Of a DNA stretch of 64,000 nucleotides, positions 37,839 to 48,762 are shown in pieces. Position numbers and translations under genes: made by a program. Numbering within the stretch: position 1 is the stretch's first letter; each line of letters begins with the position of its first letter. This stretch comes from Lederbergia panacisoli (GTDB lineage: Bacteria > Bacillota > Bacilli > Bacillales > Bacillaceae_C), in contig NZ_JANJGU010000001.1 of NCBI RefSeq assembly GCF_024626525.1, positions 434,001-498,000 of the forward strand. Reading direction: 5' to 3'. Under the pieces are notes generated by a model, which was given only the letters and a program-made list of their open reading frames with translations, made no database searches and had not been told where the DNA came from.

Positions 37839-40223
37839 TCAATCCAAAAAATCATAAGGCGAAACATTTTCCATGCCGATCATTGGATCGATAAGTGGGA
37901 TGGTTTCTTCCGTCAAAACTTCCTGTTGTTGAATTGGAGGCGAATTTGAATCTGAAATTAATCTTTCATATAACGATGTTTTTCTAATTAAATCATCCTT
38001 GCGTTCCACTCCCATGCGAAAGGCACTTTCTTCACCGCATAATATAAGAAATTGTTTACTTCTCGTAATCGCAGTATAGAGTAAATTCCGTCTTAACATT
38101 CTATAATAGCTGCGGACGACAGGAAGGATGACAATAGGAAATTCACTTCCTTGGGACTTATGGATGGAGCAGCAGAAAGCGTGAGTGATTTGGTTTAAGT
38201 CTCCTCTAGTGTAGGTTACTTCTGTTCCTTCAAAAGAGACAATCACCATATCTTGATTTTCTGTATTTTCCTTAGCATATAAAATAGAAATAATTTCTCC
38301 CATATCGCCATTAAATACATGTTGTTCGGGTTGATTTACTAACTGTAGCACTTTGTCGCCGATTCTAAATGTAACATCTCCAAAAACGATTTCTTTTCTA
38401 TTCTTATCATGATTAGGGTTAAAAATTTCCTGAAGTATTTTATTTAAATTATCAATCCCCGCCGGTCCTCGGTACATTGGTGCCAGAACTTGAACATCTT
38501 TTGCTGTATAACCTTTTTGTTTAGCGTTTAGGACAACTTTTTTTATGACTTCGCTTATTTGTCCTGTTTGGCATTGAAAAAAGGAGCGATCTTTCTGCTG
38601 CTTGACGAGATCAACTGGTGTTCTGCCATTTTTAATTTCGTGTGCAAGATTAATGATAGAGGATCCTTCCTCTTGACGATATATGTCCGTTAATTGAACA
38701 GTTGGGATACTATTGGAGTCAATTAAATCCTTAAGTACTTGACCGGGTCCAACAGATGGCAGTTGGTCTTCATCCCCTACAAAAATGACTTGAATTGATT
38801 GTGGCAATGCTTTTAATAATTGATGAGCAAGCCATGTATCCACCATCGACATTTCATCCACGATGACAAGCCTGCCTTCAATTTCCCGCACTTCATCGGA
38901 ATCAAGCTGTTCCTGTCCCGTCATTCCTAAAAGTCTGTGAATGGTCATTGCAGGCAGACCAGTCGATTCAGCCATTCTTTTAGCAGCTCTACCCGTCGGA
39001 GCCGTTAATAGAATAGGGAAGGGTTCTTCCTTTTTATAAGCATGCGGTTCAAGTGATAATCCGTGTAATTCCGCATATAACTCGACAATCCCTTTTATGA
39101 CGGTTGTTTTACCCGTCCCCGGTCCACCAGTCAATATCATCATCGGGCTCGATAAGGCTGTTTTTATTGCATCTCGTTGCGAAGGAGCATAATCAACGTG
39201 TAATCGTTCCTCTAAATTACCTAGTGAAAGTAAAAATTCCGATTCAGGAAATTGTTCTGCATACTCGGTTTGTTCCATAATTCGCTCAATATTTGTAACA
39301 ATTCCTTTTTCAGAAAAATACAAGGAAGGCATATATACACGCTTATTTTCGCCTACAATTTTCCCTTCCTCTTCCAGCATAATTAATTGTGTTGCAATAT
39401 CCTGAAAAGGAACGTCAATTCTCTGGCTTTCTTCCAGTAAAACTTTTACTTTTTCAAGAATCTCCGCGCTATCTAAATATACATGTCCATTTTTTAAACA
39501 TTCTTGCTCTAAAACGAATAAACAACCAGCTTTAATTCGATCGGGATGACTTCCAGTAATTCCGAGCTGACTCCCTAGTTCATCTGCCCTTACAAAACCA
39601 ATTCCTTCCACATCCTCAATCAATTGATATGGATTATTTTGCAATACCTTCAACGTCTCATCTTTATACACTTGGTAAATCTTCATGGAAATTTGAGGAC
39701 CAAAACCGTATTGATTTAGAGCAATCATTACTTGTTCAAGCCCCTGATGCTCAAGTAGTGAATCGTATAGTTGCTTTGCCGTTTCAGGAGCAAGCTTAGG
39801 AACTTGATCAAGTAGTGAAGGCTGTCCCAGTATTCTAGATATGGCATTTTCACCAAGTGAATCAACAATTCGTTCAGCTGTTTTTTTTCCGATCCCTTTA
39901 AATAAATCACTTGATAAATACGTTACAACACCTTGCTTCGTTTGGGGCATTTCTTTTTTAAAATGATCGGCATTAAATTGTAGCCCAAATTTAGGGTGAT
40001 CTTTAAATTGCCCATAAAAAATATATGTTTCCTGCTCATGAAGCTTAGGAAAAAACCCGGTGACAACTGCCTCTTTTTCCTTGTGATCAACATTCGTTCC
40101 AACTACTCTAACCCGGATGACAGAATAAAAGTTTTGTTCATTATGAAAGATTGTCACGAGATGGCGACCTTTTATATACATTTCGTTATCTTGAAATAAA
40201 TCAAGAGAATCCTGAGCAGTCAT
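37839..40223 (-). CDS. recD2: ATP-dependent DNA helicase RecD2
   Basis: SF1B 5'-3' helicase of the RecD2 (YrrC) type, which in B. subtilis limits replication-fork stalling and helps repair without RecBC. The protein is about 794 residues. An N-terminal OB-like and helix-hairpin-helix extension characteristic of RecD2 occupies about 1-330. The helicase core has Walker A GGPGTGKTTVI near residue 367, Walker B VIVDEMSMVD near 455, and the C-terminal motif VI AITRSKQFLILCG. The ATG at 40223 follows GGGGGA; an ATG five codons earlier has no properly spaced site. Confidence 0.94.
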   Translation of the reverse strand: MTAQDSLDLFQDNEMYIKGRHLVTIFHNEQNFYSVIRVRVVGTNVDHKEKEAVVTGFFPKLHEQETYIFYGQFKDHPKFGLQFNADHFKKEMPQTKQGVVTYLSSDLFKGIGKKTAERIVDSLGENAISRILGQPSLLDQVPKLAPETAKQLYDSLLEHQGLEQVMIALNQYGFGPQISMKIYQVYKDETLKVLQNNPYQLIEDVEGIGFVRADELGSQLGITGSHPDRIKAGCLFVLEQECLKNGHVYLDSAEILEKVKVLLEESQRIDVPFQDIATQLIMLEEEGKIVGENKRVYMPSLYFSEKGIVTNIERIMEQTEYAEQFPESEFLLSLGNLEERLHVDYAPSQRDAIKTALSSPMMILTGGPGTGKTTVIKGIVELYAELHGLSLEPHAYKKEEPFPILLTAPTGRAAKRMAESTGLPAMTIHRLLGMTGQEQLDSDEVREIEGRLVIVDEMSMVDTWLAHQLLKALPQSIQVIFVGDEDQLPSVGPGQVLKDLIDSNSIPTVQLTDIYRQEEGSSIINLAHEIKNGRTPVDLVKQQKDRSFFQCQTGQISEVIKKVVLNAKQKGYTAKDVQVLAPMYRGPAGIDNLNKILQEIFNPNHDKNRKEIVFGDVTFRIGDKVLQLVNQPEQHVFNGDMGEIISILYAKENTENQDMVIVSFEGTEVTYTRGDLNQITHAFCCSIHKSQGSEFPIVILPVVRSYYRMLRRNLLYTAITRSKQFLILCGEESAFRMGVERKDDLIRKTSLYERLISDSNSPPIQQQEVLTEETIPLIDPMIGMENVSPYDFLD

Positions 40224-40247
40224 ATTTGATTCCCCCATCCTAGTGGC

Positions 40248-40919
40248 TTATTGCCCTTCTTCTTCCAACAAGTTTTCCACTAGTTTCTTACCATTTGCCG
40301 CAAGTGCATGATTTGGTTGAATTTCCAAAGCTTTATTAAAACAATGAAGAGCCTTTTCTACATCTTCATGATGGGCTAAATAAGCAACACCCAAATTATA
40401 ATAGGCATCCGCATGATTGGAATTCGCCTTGACTACGTTCTCCAATTGCTTTATCGCCTCGTCGTATACTTCGCTTCGTGCCAGCGAAAGGGCATATTGA
40501 AATCTAGCTTCTACATCTTGACCATTAAGCTCCACACTTCTTTGTAAATAAGGAAGTGATAATTCATTTCTTCCAAGATTCACAAAACACATTCCTAGCA
40601 TATATTGGAGATCGTTCGTTTCCGGCCCGATTGCGAGAGCCTTCTCGAACATCCCTGCCGCTTTATCATAGCGCTCTTTATTGAAAAATAAGTTACCATA
40701 GCTGTAAAAAGCTGCCGATGCTTTCTCATCAATATCTATCGCTCTTTTTAAAAATTGTTCAGCTCTCTCTAGCTCTCCTACAGAAATAAGAACGTTAGCG
40801 AAATTAACATATCCAACAGCATCGTGCGGATTTTCTTCTATCGCTTCTGTAAACATTTGAATTGCTTTTTCAACATTTCCTTTTTGTAAAAACTCAATTC
40901 CTTGCAAATTTTTATCCAT
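40248..40919 (-). CDS. yrrB: YrrB, TPR-repeat protein
   Basis: Soluble scaffold protein of 223 residues built almost entirely of tetratricopeptide repeats: about six 34-residue units, for example the one containing AFYSYGNLFFNKERYDKAAG and the one containing ADAYYNLGVAYLAHHEDVEK. TPR arrays mediate protein-protein contacts; the B. subtilis orthologue sits at the same place between mnmA and recD2. The partner is unknown. The ATG at 40919 follows CGGAGTG. Confidence 0.9.
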   Translation of the reverse strand: MDKNLQGIEFLQKGNVEKAIQMFTEAIEENPHDAVGYVNFANVLISVGELERAEQFLKRAIDIDEKASAAFYSYGNLFFNKERYDKAAGMFEKALAIGPETNDLQYMLGMCFVNLGRNELSLPYLQRSVELNGQDVEARFQYALSLARSEVYDEAIKQLENVVKANSNHADAYYNLGVAYLAHHEDVEKALHCFNKALEIQPNHALAANGKKLVENLLEEEGQ

Positions 40920-40955
40920 TTTATTCACTCCGAAACTTCAATTAATTGGATTATA

Positions 40956-40993
40956 ACATATAAAAAACTGCTTATCATAATAATGATAAGCAG

Positions 40994-40995
<2 letters not shown>
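40956..40995 (-). terminator. Terminator of mnmA
   Basis: Perfect 13-bp stem AACTGCTTATCAT / ATGATAAGCAGTT with a 4-nt loop. It begins at the mnmA stop codon and is followed on the minus strand by TTTTTTATATG. Confidence 0.92.
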
Positions 40996-42112
<1,117 letters not shown>

Positions 42113-42123
42113 TCATCTTCCTT

Positions 42124-43266
42124 TCAATTTTGTAGCCTATGAACAATTCTTGCTGTCTCTCTTGCGGCCTCTACTACTTGATCTAATTCATTCCCAAGTC
42201 CAAAGCTGAAGCGAATGGAATTTCTAGTTCGTTCAGAATTTGATCCGTACATCGCTACAAGTACATGGGAAGGCTCGATTGAACCAGCTGTACAAGCAGA
42301 TCCGCTTGAAGCAGATATTCCCGCCATATCTAAATTAACTAGCATTGCCTCCACATCCGTTCTGGGGAAACTGATATTTACGATATGTGGGAGAGAACTC
42401 TCACTAGAGCCATTTACAATAAAATCAACTTGTTCTGATTTCAAAGTTTTTATAAAGGTATTTTTTATTTTCTTATATTCATTTTGTTTTTCTTCAATAC
42501 TTTCCATTGCTATAGCTGATGCTTTAGCAAAACCGGCAATTAAAGGAACACTTTCAGTACCTGCCCGCCTTTTTAATTCTTGTTCTCCGCCAAAAGAACT
42601 CGGATTAAGTTTAGTTCCTGACTTTATATATAAAAAGCCAATTCCTTTTGGACCATTTATTTTATGGGCAGATACAGACAGCAAGTCTACATTTAATTTT
42701 TTAACATCTAATAGAATTGTTCCATAAGCTTGAACCGCATCCGTATGGAAGACTGCTTGATGTGAACTTAAAAGCTCGCCGATTTCTTGAATAGGCTGGA
42801 TGACTCCTACTTCATTATTACCATACATAATTGAAACAAGAATCGTGTCAGACCTTATTTGATTTTTTACTGTTTCCACACTTATGAGACCATCTTGATT
42901 TGGAGCAAGGTATGTAACTTCAAACCCTTCCTTTTCAAGAAACTGACATGTATGGAGAACAGCATGGTGTTCGATATTAGTCGTGATGATGTGTTTGCCT
43001 TTATGTTTATTCGCTCGTGCCGCTCCGATAATCGCTAAATTATCCGCCTCAGTACCACCGCTAGTAAAAACTATTTCAGAGAAAAGGGCGTTTAGACTGT
43101 TTGCCAATATCGTTCGCGACTCATCCAATACCTTTCTTGACTCACGCCCAAATGAATGGATACTGGATGGATTTCCAAATGTATAAGACATCGTTTCTGC
43201 AATTTTTTCCGCAACGAGCGGATGAATGGGAGTCGTCGCCGCATGATCTAGATATATTCTATCCAT
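42124..43266 (-). CDS. yrvO: Cysteine desulfurase YrvO (NifS/IscS family)
   Basis: PLP enzyme that takes sulfur from cysteine and passes it to MnmA. From the ATG at 43266 (after AGGTG) it has 380 residues. Visible features are LDHAATTPIHP at the N-terminus, the PLP lysine in SVSAHKINGPKG near residue 203, and the catalytic persulfide cysteine in SSGSACTAGSIEPSHV near residue 326. It lies between cymR and mnmA, an arrangement that groups sulfur trafficking for tRNA with the cysteine regulator. Confidence 0.95.
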   Translation of the reverse strand: MDRIYLDHAATTPIHPLVAEKIAETMSYTFGNPSSIHSFGRESRKVLDESRTILANSLNALFSEIVFTSGGTEADNLAIIGAARANKHKGKHIITTNIEHHAVLHTCQFLEKEGFEVTYLAPNQDGLISVETVKNQIRSDTILVSIMYGNNEVGVIQPIQEIGELLSSHQAVFHTDAVQAYGTILLDVKKLNVDLLSVSAHKINGPKGIGFLYIKSGTKLNPSSFGGEQELKRRAGTESVPLIAGFAKASAIAMESIEEKQNEYKKIKNTFIKTLKSEQVDFIVNGSSESSLPHIVNISFPRTDVEAMLVNLDMAGISASSGSACTAGSIEPSHVLVAMYGSNSERTRNSIRFSFGLGNELDQVVEAARETARIVHRLQN

Positions 43267-43288
43267 GTTTTTCACCTGTTTCTAAAAA

Positions 43289-43708
43289 TTAGATATAGAA
43301 CATATAAGAATCAGGCGTATCATCGTCCGAATGATTAGCCAGATCCTCTACCGTTGTATTATCCAAAACATCTTTCACTGCATCTCGAATCCTCATCCAT
43401 AATTTACGTTTAGCAGGCTCTTCATCTTCAATCCCTTCAACAGGACTGATCGGACCCTCCAATACACGAATGATATCTCCCGCTGTAATTTTTGCAGGTT
43501 CATCAGCTAAAACATAACCACCGTAAGCTCCCCTTATACTTCTAACAAGACCAGCATTGCGCAGTGGGCCTGCCAATTGCTCTAAATAATGCTCTGAGAG
43601 ATCATGGGTTTGGGCAATTGACTTTAAGGATATAGGTCCCTCACCATGTCTTTTTGCCAGCTCAATCATTATCGTTAATCCATATCTACCTTTTGTTGAA
43701 ATTTTCAT
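43289..43708 (-). CDS. cymR: Rrf2-family cysteine metabolism repressor CymR
   Basis: Rrf2-type winged-helix regulator. In B. subtilis CymR, in complex with CysK, represses cysteine uptake and synthesis genes. The 139-residue protein starts MKISTKGRYGLTIMIELA, with the recognition helix region DLSEHYLEQLAGPLRNAGLV and wing RGAYGGYVL. It contains no cysteine, so it cannot carry the Fe-S cluster of IscR-type relatives, which supports the CymR call. Its ATG overlaps the stop codon of the upstream membrane gene (TAATG). Confidence 0.9.
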   Translation of the reverse strand: MKISTKGRYGLTIMIELAKRHGEGPISLKSIAQTHDLSEHYLEQLAGPLRNAGLVRSIRGAYGGYVLADEPAKITAGDIIRVLEGPISPVEGIEDEEPAKRKLWMRIRDAVKDVLDNTTVEDLANHSDDDTPDSYMFYI

Positions 43709-44373
43709 TAGCTTACACCTCGTTCTAGTTCTTTCTCAATGTGATTATCTATCTTTTTGTCCAATATTTTATCCGTTAATAGTTGACATTGCGGTAAGGC
43801 AAACCCGATAAACGTTCCAATGGCGACACTGAATATAAGTGTGCCGACAAAAACGGGCCCACCTAATAGCCATCCAATAAAAAGAACGGCTATTTCCATT
43901 ATTCTACGAACTGTCGACACTTTCCAGCCAGTTTTCTCCTGCATAGCCAGCATGAAACTGTCCCTCGGACCGGCTCCGAGCTTAGCCGATAAATAAATAC
44001 CCATTCCATATGAGTAAAGTATCATCCCAATTAAAAACATAACTATTTTCCCTAATAAAGAATCAGGTTCATTCAAAAACGGAAGAAGCATGAACATATC
44101 TATAAAAATACCAATCAGAATCATATTTAAATACGCACCATATTGTGGCCATCTCTTCATCAGTACTGCTGAACTTCCCAATATTGTAATTCCGACGAGA
44201 ATGGACCATGTGCCAATCGATAACCCTAATTGATAATAAAGGCCAACATGCAATACATCCCAAGGTGAAACCCCGAAGTCTGAAATAATCATTAAAACAA
44301 TCCCTAGAGACATAATTAGTAAACCGATCGTAAAAATAATATGCCTACAAAAATTTTTTCTATGTTTTTGCAT
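43708..44373 (-). CDS. YczE/YitT-like integral membrane protein
   Basis: About 221 residues with five or so hydrophobic helices and the motif DFGVSPWDVLHVGLYYQLGL near residue 37. The pattern continues with LGAGPRDSFMLAMQEKTGW, typical of the YczE/YyaS family (DUF6198). No transport substrate is known; YczE affects polyketide production in some bacilli. The ATG at 44373 follows AAGGAG. Its stop overlaps the cymR start by one base (TAATG), so the two genes are likely co-translated. I do not recall this gene at this place in B. subtilis 168. Confidence 0.8.
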   Translation of the reverse strand: MQKHRKNFCRHIIFTIGLLIMSLGIVLMIISDFGVSPWDVLHVGLYYQLGLSIGTWSILVGITILGSSAVLMKRWPQYGAYLNMILIGIFIDMFMLLPFLNEPDSLLGKIVMFLIGMILYSYGMGIYLSAKLGAGPRDSFMLAMQEKTGWKVSTVRRIMEIAVLFIGWLLGGPVFVGTLIFSVAIGTFIGFALPQCQLLTDKILDKKIDNHIEKELERGVS

Positions 44374-44399
44374 ACGTGTGTACTCCTTTGCATTGCTCA

Positions 44400-44408
44400 A
44401 TTATAGCA
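44400..44408 (-). promoter_or_regulatory. Extended -10 promoter of the YczE-like gene and cymR
   Basis: Minus strand TGCTATAAT, a consensus -10 with the TGN extension, 27 bp upstream of the start codon. No good -35 is seen, which is common for extended -10 promoters. Confidence 0.6.
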
Positions 44409-44491
44409 CATACATATTCTTAAATGCATACCTACTGCTGATTTGTTATGATAGAATGAATAGTATAGAACGTAGGTTTGGAGAGATTACA

Positions 44492-45760
44492 TTGAAAAAT
44501 CAACCTTTAGCCTTTAGAATGCGCCCCCAATCAATAGAAGAGATTGCCGGGCAGCAGCATTTAGTTGGAGAAGGGAAAATCATTGCAAGAATGGTTAAAG
44601 CAAAACAGCTGTCTTCAATGATATTATATGGTCCTCCGGGAATCGGAAAAACATCTATTGCAAGTGCAATTGCGGGCAGTACAAAATATGCCTTCAGAAC
44701 ACTAAATGCCGTAACAAATAATAAAAAAGATATGGAAATTGTTGCTGCAGAAGGAAAGATGAGTGGGAAAGTCATACTATTATTGGATGAGGTCCATAGA
44801 CTTGATAAGGGAAAACAAGATTTTTTACTGCCATATTTAGAAAATGGAATGATAATTTTAATAGGAGCAACAACGAGTAATCCGTATCACGCTATAAATC
44901 CCGCCATTAGAAGCCGCTGTCAAATCTTTGAGTTATTTCCATTAACGGAAACTGAAATAAAAGAAACGTTGCTTAGAGCATTGGAAGACCCTGTTAGGGG
45001 ACTCGGTTCTTATTCCATTTCTCTTGATGAAAAAGCTTTAAATCATCTAGCAAGATCGAGTAATGGAGATGCTAGAAGTTCTTTAAATGCATTGGAACTT
45101 GCTGTATTATCGACTGAACCAAGTGAAGATGGCGTGATTCAAATTACTGAAGCGATTGCTGAAGAGTGCCTTCAAAAGAAAAGCTTGGCACATGATAAAG
45201 ATGGAGATGCTCATTATGATGTATTAAGCGGCTTTCAAAAGTCTATTAGAGGAAGCGATGCGAATGCAGCCCTTCATTATTTAGGTCGTTTAATTGAAGC
45301 CGGTGACCTACCAAGCATTTCAAGGAGACTACTCGTGATCGCATATGAAGATATAGGTCTTGCCAATCCGCAAGCGGGACCACGGACTTTGGCCGCGATC
45401 CAAACTGCTGAAAAAATTGGATTCCCGGAAGCAAGAATCCCACTTGCAAATGCGGTTATAGAATTATGTTTATCACCGAAATCCAATTCCGCTATCAGTG
45501 CCATTGATGAAGCACTTGCTGACATCCAAGCAGGATTAAGTGGAGAAGTTCCCCTCCATTTAAAAGACGCCCATTATAAAGGAGCAAAAGCGCTTGGAAG
45601 AGGGATTGATTATAAATACCCTCATGATTATGAAAACGGTTGGGTCAAGCAGCAATATCTCCCTGATAAATTGAAGAATAAGCAGTACTATAAACCAAAA
45701 CAAACTGGAAAATTCGAACAAGCACTTGCATCGATATATGAAAAAATCAATAAAAGTTAA
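44492..45760 (+). CDS. rarA: Replication-associated recombination protein RarA (MgsA)
   Basis: AAA+ ATPase of the RarA/MgsA/WRNIP1 family that acts at stalled replication forks with SSB. The 422-residue protein has LAFRMRPQSIEEIAGQQHL at the start, Walker A GPPGIGKTS near residue 51, Walker B LLLDEVHRLDKG near 101, and sensor 1 IGATTSNP. The C-terminal tetramerisation domain contains AYEDIGLANPQA and HLKDAHYKGAK. I chose the TTG at 44492, which has GGAGAG upstream; longer readings start in the promoter region of the divergent gene. Confidence 0.94.
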   Translation: MKNQPLAFRMRPQSIEEIAGQQHLVGEGKIIARMVKAKQLSSMILYGPPGIGKTSIASAIAGSTKYAFRTLNAVTNNKKDMEIVAAEGKMSGKVILLLDEVHRLDKGKQDFLLPYLENGMIILIGATTSNPYHAINPAIRSRCQIFELFPLTETEIKETLLRALEDPVRGLGSYSISLDEKALNHLARSSNGDARSSLNALELAVLSTEPSEDGVIQITEAIAEECLQKKSLAHDKDGDAHYDVLSGFQKSIRGSDANAALHYLGRLIEAGDLPSISRRLLVIAYEDIGLANPQAGPRTLAAIQTAEKIGFPEARIPLANAVIELCLSPKSNSAISAIDEALADIQAGLSGEVPLHLKDAHYKGAKALGRGIDYKYPHDYENGWVKQQYLPDKLKNKQYYKPKQTGKFEQALASIYEKINKS

Positions 45761-45766
45761 TCAATA

Positions 45767-45798
45767 AGGCAGTTAAGAATCACTTCTTAACTGCCTTT
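45767..45798. terminator. Bidirectional terminator between rarA and tcdA
   Basis: Perfect stem AAGGCAGTTAAGAA / TTCTTAACTGCCTT with a 4-nt loop. T-rich sequence follows on plus, and TTATTGATTAA on minus. Confidence 0.85.
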
Positions 45799-45805
45799 CA
45801 CTATT

Positions 45806-46570
45806 TTACTCATCGTTTACTCTATAGATACGAATGTCCTTCAAGATTTCGCGAACGACGTAACTCGCCATAATCAAGCCAACTGTCGAAGGAACAAATG
45901 CATTAGAAGAAGGCGGCATTTGCGCCTTTCTAATCTCCGAGTCATCCTTCCCGACCGTTTTCCGTACATCTTCACGAATAACAATAGGACTCTCATCAGA
46001 GAAAACAACAGGAATTCCTTTTTTAATGCCTTCTTTTCTAAGTCTCGTTCTAATTACTTTCGCAATCGGGTCCGTATGCGTTTTAAAAATATCCTTAATC
46101 ATTAATCGTGTTGGATCCATTTTATTGGCAGCACCCATTGATGAAATAATCGCGATATCACGCTTTAAGCATTCTTTGATTAAATGAATTTTAAAAGATA
46201 TGGTGTCTGAAGCATCAACAACAAAATCCGGTTTATGTTCAAAAAAAGTTTCATATGTCTCCTCTGTATAAAACATTTTTAAAGCAACCACTTCACATTC
46301 AGGATTTATATCCTCAATTCTTTTTTTCATTAAATCAACTTTGGGCTGTCCAACTGTTGACAGTAGGGCAATGAGTTGTCTGTTCACATTTGTTATATCT
46401 ACATCATCTTTATCAACAAGAATTAATTTTCCAATACCGCTTCGCGCCAATGCCTCCGCTGCAAATGTACCTACTCCACCTACTCCAAGAATGGCAACTG
46501 TGCTGTTTTTTAATAATGTTAGTCCTTCCTTTCCAATCGCCAATTCGTTTCTAGAAAATTGATGCAACAT
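45806..46570 (-). CDS. tcdA: tRNA threonylcarbamoyladenosine dehydratase TcdA (YrvM)
   Basis: ThiF/E1-like enzyme that cyclises t6A37 of tRNA to ct6A using ATP. The 254-residue protein begins MLHQFSRNELAIG, has the nucleotide-binding GVGGVGTFAAEALARSG near residue 30 and LVDKDDVDITNVNRQ near 53, and KVDLMKKRIEDINP. The ATG at 46570 follows GGAG; the longer reading by five codons has no site. It is adjacent to the 6S RNA gene and aspS. Confidence 0.92.
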   Translation of the reverse strand: MLHQFSRNELAIGKEGLTLLKNSTVAILGVGGVGTFAAEALARSGIGKLILVDKDDVDITNVNRQLIALLSTVGQPKVDLMKKRIEDINPECEVVALKMFYTEETYETFFEHKPDFVVDASDTISFKIHLIKECLKRDIAIISSMGAANKMDPTRLMIKDIFKTHTDPIAKVIRTRLRKEGIKKGIPVVFSDESPIVIREDVRKTVGKDDSEIRKAQMPPSSNAFVPSTVGLIMASYVVREILKDIRIYRVNDE

Positions 46571-46647
46571 GTATATCAGCTCCAAGTATGTTAAGTCTTT
46601 TTACTCTGAATTAGAATAAATGAAAAAGTACTATTTTACAACAAAAT

Positions 46648-46677
46648 AAAAACAGCCTTTCAATAAAAGGCTGCTTT
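46648..46677 (-). terminator. Terminator downstream of 6S RNA
   Basis: Minus strand: stem AAAGCAGCCTTTT / AAAGGCTGTTTTT, followed by T-rich sequence. It lies just after the predicted 3' end of the 6S RNA. Confidence 0.8.
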
Positions 46678-46689
46678 GTTAGAAATTAG

Positions 46690-46880
46690 GAAAAGTCCCA
46701 ATTATGCCGTCTGTTAAAAATCCTTTGTTTTGAACCCGCTCTTGGCAGGTGGGTGTCCTGCTCCAGGCCTTACGTGTCCTCTCGTGGAGGCTTGCATTTA
46801 GTCTGGAAACGCCAAACTCCCGTAGGTATGAGATGTCGGTCAAAACGAAAAGGTGTATAGACGAACACATCAGGACTTTT
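46690..46880 (-). ncRNA. bsrA: 6S RNA (BsrA/6S-1 type), sigma-A RNA polymerase regulator
   Basis: Non-coding RNA that mimics an open promoter and sequesters sigma-A RNA polymerase. Minus-strand sequence starts AAAAGTCCTGATGTG and continues with GACCGACATCTCATACC and GGGAGTTTGGCGTTTCC, which I recognise from B. subtilis 6S-1 RNA. It ends in a segment (GGGACTTTT) complementary to the 5' end, closing the long rod expected of 6S RNA around a central bubble. Location between aspS and yrvM matches B. subtilis. The ends are approximate. No protein-coding explanation fits the segment. Confidence 0.92.
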
Positions 46881-46892
46881 CTTGTTGATTAA

Positions 46893-46921
46893 ATATTAAC
46901 ATAGGAAAATGCTTTTTTCAA
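46893..46921 (-). promoter_or_regulatory. sigma-A promoter of 6S RNA
   Basis: -35 TTGAAA (46916-46921), 17-bp spacer, -10 TAATAT (46893-46898), placed to start transcription within about 10 nt of the 6S 5' end. Confidence 0.75.
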
Positions 46922-46968
46922 ACGTAATTGCATGGGAAATTATCCCCAATTTACCTATTACAAATCCA

Positions 46969-48750
46969 TTACAAAACCTTTTCAGCCTTGACATCTACAG
47001 CAAGATGCAATTCTTTTAGTTGAGATTCACTCACCTCATCAGGCGCCTTCATTAACAAATCACTCGCACTTGCCGTTTTCGGGAAAGCAATCGTATCACG
47101 AAGGCTATTTCTGCCGGCTAAGAGCATGACAATTCGATCTAGTCCTAAGGCAATACCACCATGGGGAGGGGTTCCATATTCAAAAGCTTCAAGCAAAAAT
47201 CCAAATTGCTCTTTCGCTTCTTCCGCGGAAAATCCGAGTACCTTAAACATCTTTTCTTGAATGTCACGTTCATATATTCGCAATGAACCTCCACCTAATT
47301 CATAGCCATTTAATACTAGGTCATACGCTTGTGCTTTCACCTCACTCGGATCTGATTCAAGCTTATCCAAATCTTCGCGCCGAGGCATTGTAAAAGGATG
47401 ATGTGCTGCATAATAGCGATTTTCTTCTTCATCATATTCCAGTAATGGCCACTCTGTAACCCAGAGGAAATTGTATTGATTTTCATTGATCAATCCTAAA
47501 GCTTTACCAAGCTTCAAGCGTAATGCACCTAATGAATCTGCCACAACTTTTTTGGAATCAGCTGCAAACAGTATTAAGTCTCCTTGTTCAGCTGAAAGGA
47601 ATCCACAAAGCTCTGTTTGTTCAGTTTCAGCGAAGAATTTTGCGATTGGACCTTTTAATCCATCAGCATCAACTTTGAGCCAGGCTAGACCTTTAGCTCC
47701 GTAACGAGCAGCAAATTCACCTAAACCGTCAATATCTTTTCTAGAAAATTGATCAGCACGTTCTTTTACGACGAGAGCTTTCACTCGGCCGCCAGTTGAA
47801 ATGGCATTTGAAAATACTTTAAAGCTGGAGTTTTCGACTAACTTTGAAATATCTTGTAATTCCATTCCAAATCGTGTATCCGGTTTATCTGATCCATACT
47901 TTTCCATTGCTTCGTCATATGGCATGATAGGGAAAGGAGTCTGGATTTCAAGTCCTTTCGTAGCTAACATTACTTGCTTCATCATCCGCTCAACCATTTC
48001 CCTAATGTCTTCTTGACTCATGAAGCTTACTTCAATATCAATTTGTGTAAATTCCGGCTGACGGTCAGCCCGCAAATCCTCATCACGAAAACATCTGGCA
48101 ATTTGATAATATTTATCAAATCCACTAACCATCAATAATTGCTTAAATATTTGCGGTGATTGCGGCAAAGCAAAAAACTCTCCTGGATGAACACGGCTTG
48201 GGACTAAATAATCCCTTGCCCCTTCCGGAGTACTCTTCGTAAGAATTGGCGTTTCGATATCAAGATATCCCTCTTCATCCAAAAAGTTACGAATCGTTCT
48301 CGTTACTGTCGAGCGCATTTTAAAAACATCGTACATTTCCGTTCTGCGAAGATCCAAATATCTATATTTCAAGCGGATGTCTTCAGCCGCTTCGGAATTG
48401 TTTTCAATCATAAATGGAGGAGTCTTCGATTCGTTGATAATGTTTACTTCAGATACGACTATTTCTATTTTACCTGTTTTCAAATTTTCATTTATCGTTC
48501 CTATATCTCTTGCCACAACGGTCCCACGAACATCCACTACGTATTCGTTTCTGACTTTTTCGGCAATTGCTAGTGCTTGCCTAGATATTTCAGGATTAAA
48601 GACAATTTGTACAATACCCGTTCTGTCACGAAGATCAATGAATATCAATCCTCCTAAATCACGACGTCTTTGCACCCATCCCTTTAAAATAACGGACTCT
48701 CCAATCGACTTATCCGTAATCTCTCCACAATAATGTGTTCTACCAAACAT
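46969..48750 (-). CDS. aspS: Aspartate-tRNA ligase
   Basis: Class II aminoacyl-tRNA synthetase charging tRNA-Asp. The 593-residue protein has the N-terminal OB-fold anticodon-binding domain (about 1-105, [20 protein letters not shown]), motif 2 around [16 protein letters not shown] near residue 215, a GAD insertion domain (about 290-420), and motif 3 [16 protein letters not shown] near residue 530. The ATG at 48750 follows GAGGAGG. It is 12 bp downstream of hisS, with which it shares a T-box-controlled transcript. Confidence 0.97.
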   Translation of the reverse strand: MFGRTHYCGEITDKSIGESVILKGWVQRRRDLGGLIFIDLRDRTGIVQIVFNPEISRQALAIAEKVRNEYVVDVRGTVVARDIGTINENLKTGKIEIVVSEVNIINESKTPPFMIENNSEAAEDIRLKYRYLDLRRTEMYDVFKMRSTVTRTIRNFLDEEGYLDIETPILTKSTPEGARDYLVPSRVHPGEFFALPQSPQIFKQLLMVSGFDKYYQIARCFRDEDLRADRQPEFTQIDIEVSFMSQEDIREMVERMMKQVMLATKGLEIQTPFPIMPYDEAMEKYGSDKPDTRFGMELQDISKLVENSSFKVFSNAISTGGRVKALVVKERADQFSRKDIDGLGEFAARYGAKGLAWLKVDADGLKGPIAKFFAETEQTELCGFLSAEQGDLILFAADSKKVVADSLGALRLKLGKALGLINENQYNFLWVTEWPLLEYDEEENRYYAAHHPFTMPRREDLDKLESDPSEVKAQAYDLVLNGYELGGGSLRIYERDIQEKMFKVLGFSAEEAKEQFGFLLEAFEYGTPPHGGIALGLDRIVMLLAGRNSLRDTIAFPKTASASDLLMKAPDEVSESQLKELHLAVDVKAEKVL

Positions 48751-48762
48751 ACAAAATCCTCC

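Noticed and set aside
42215-42727. 170-codon plus-strand frame antisense to yrvO
   Set aside because: Shadow of the cysteine desulfurase gene; no start signal.
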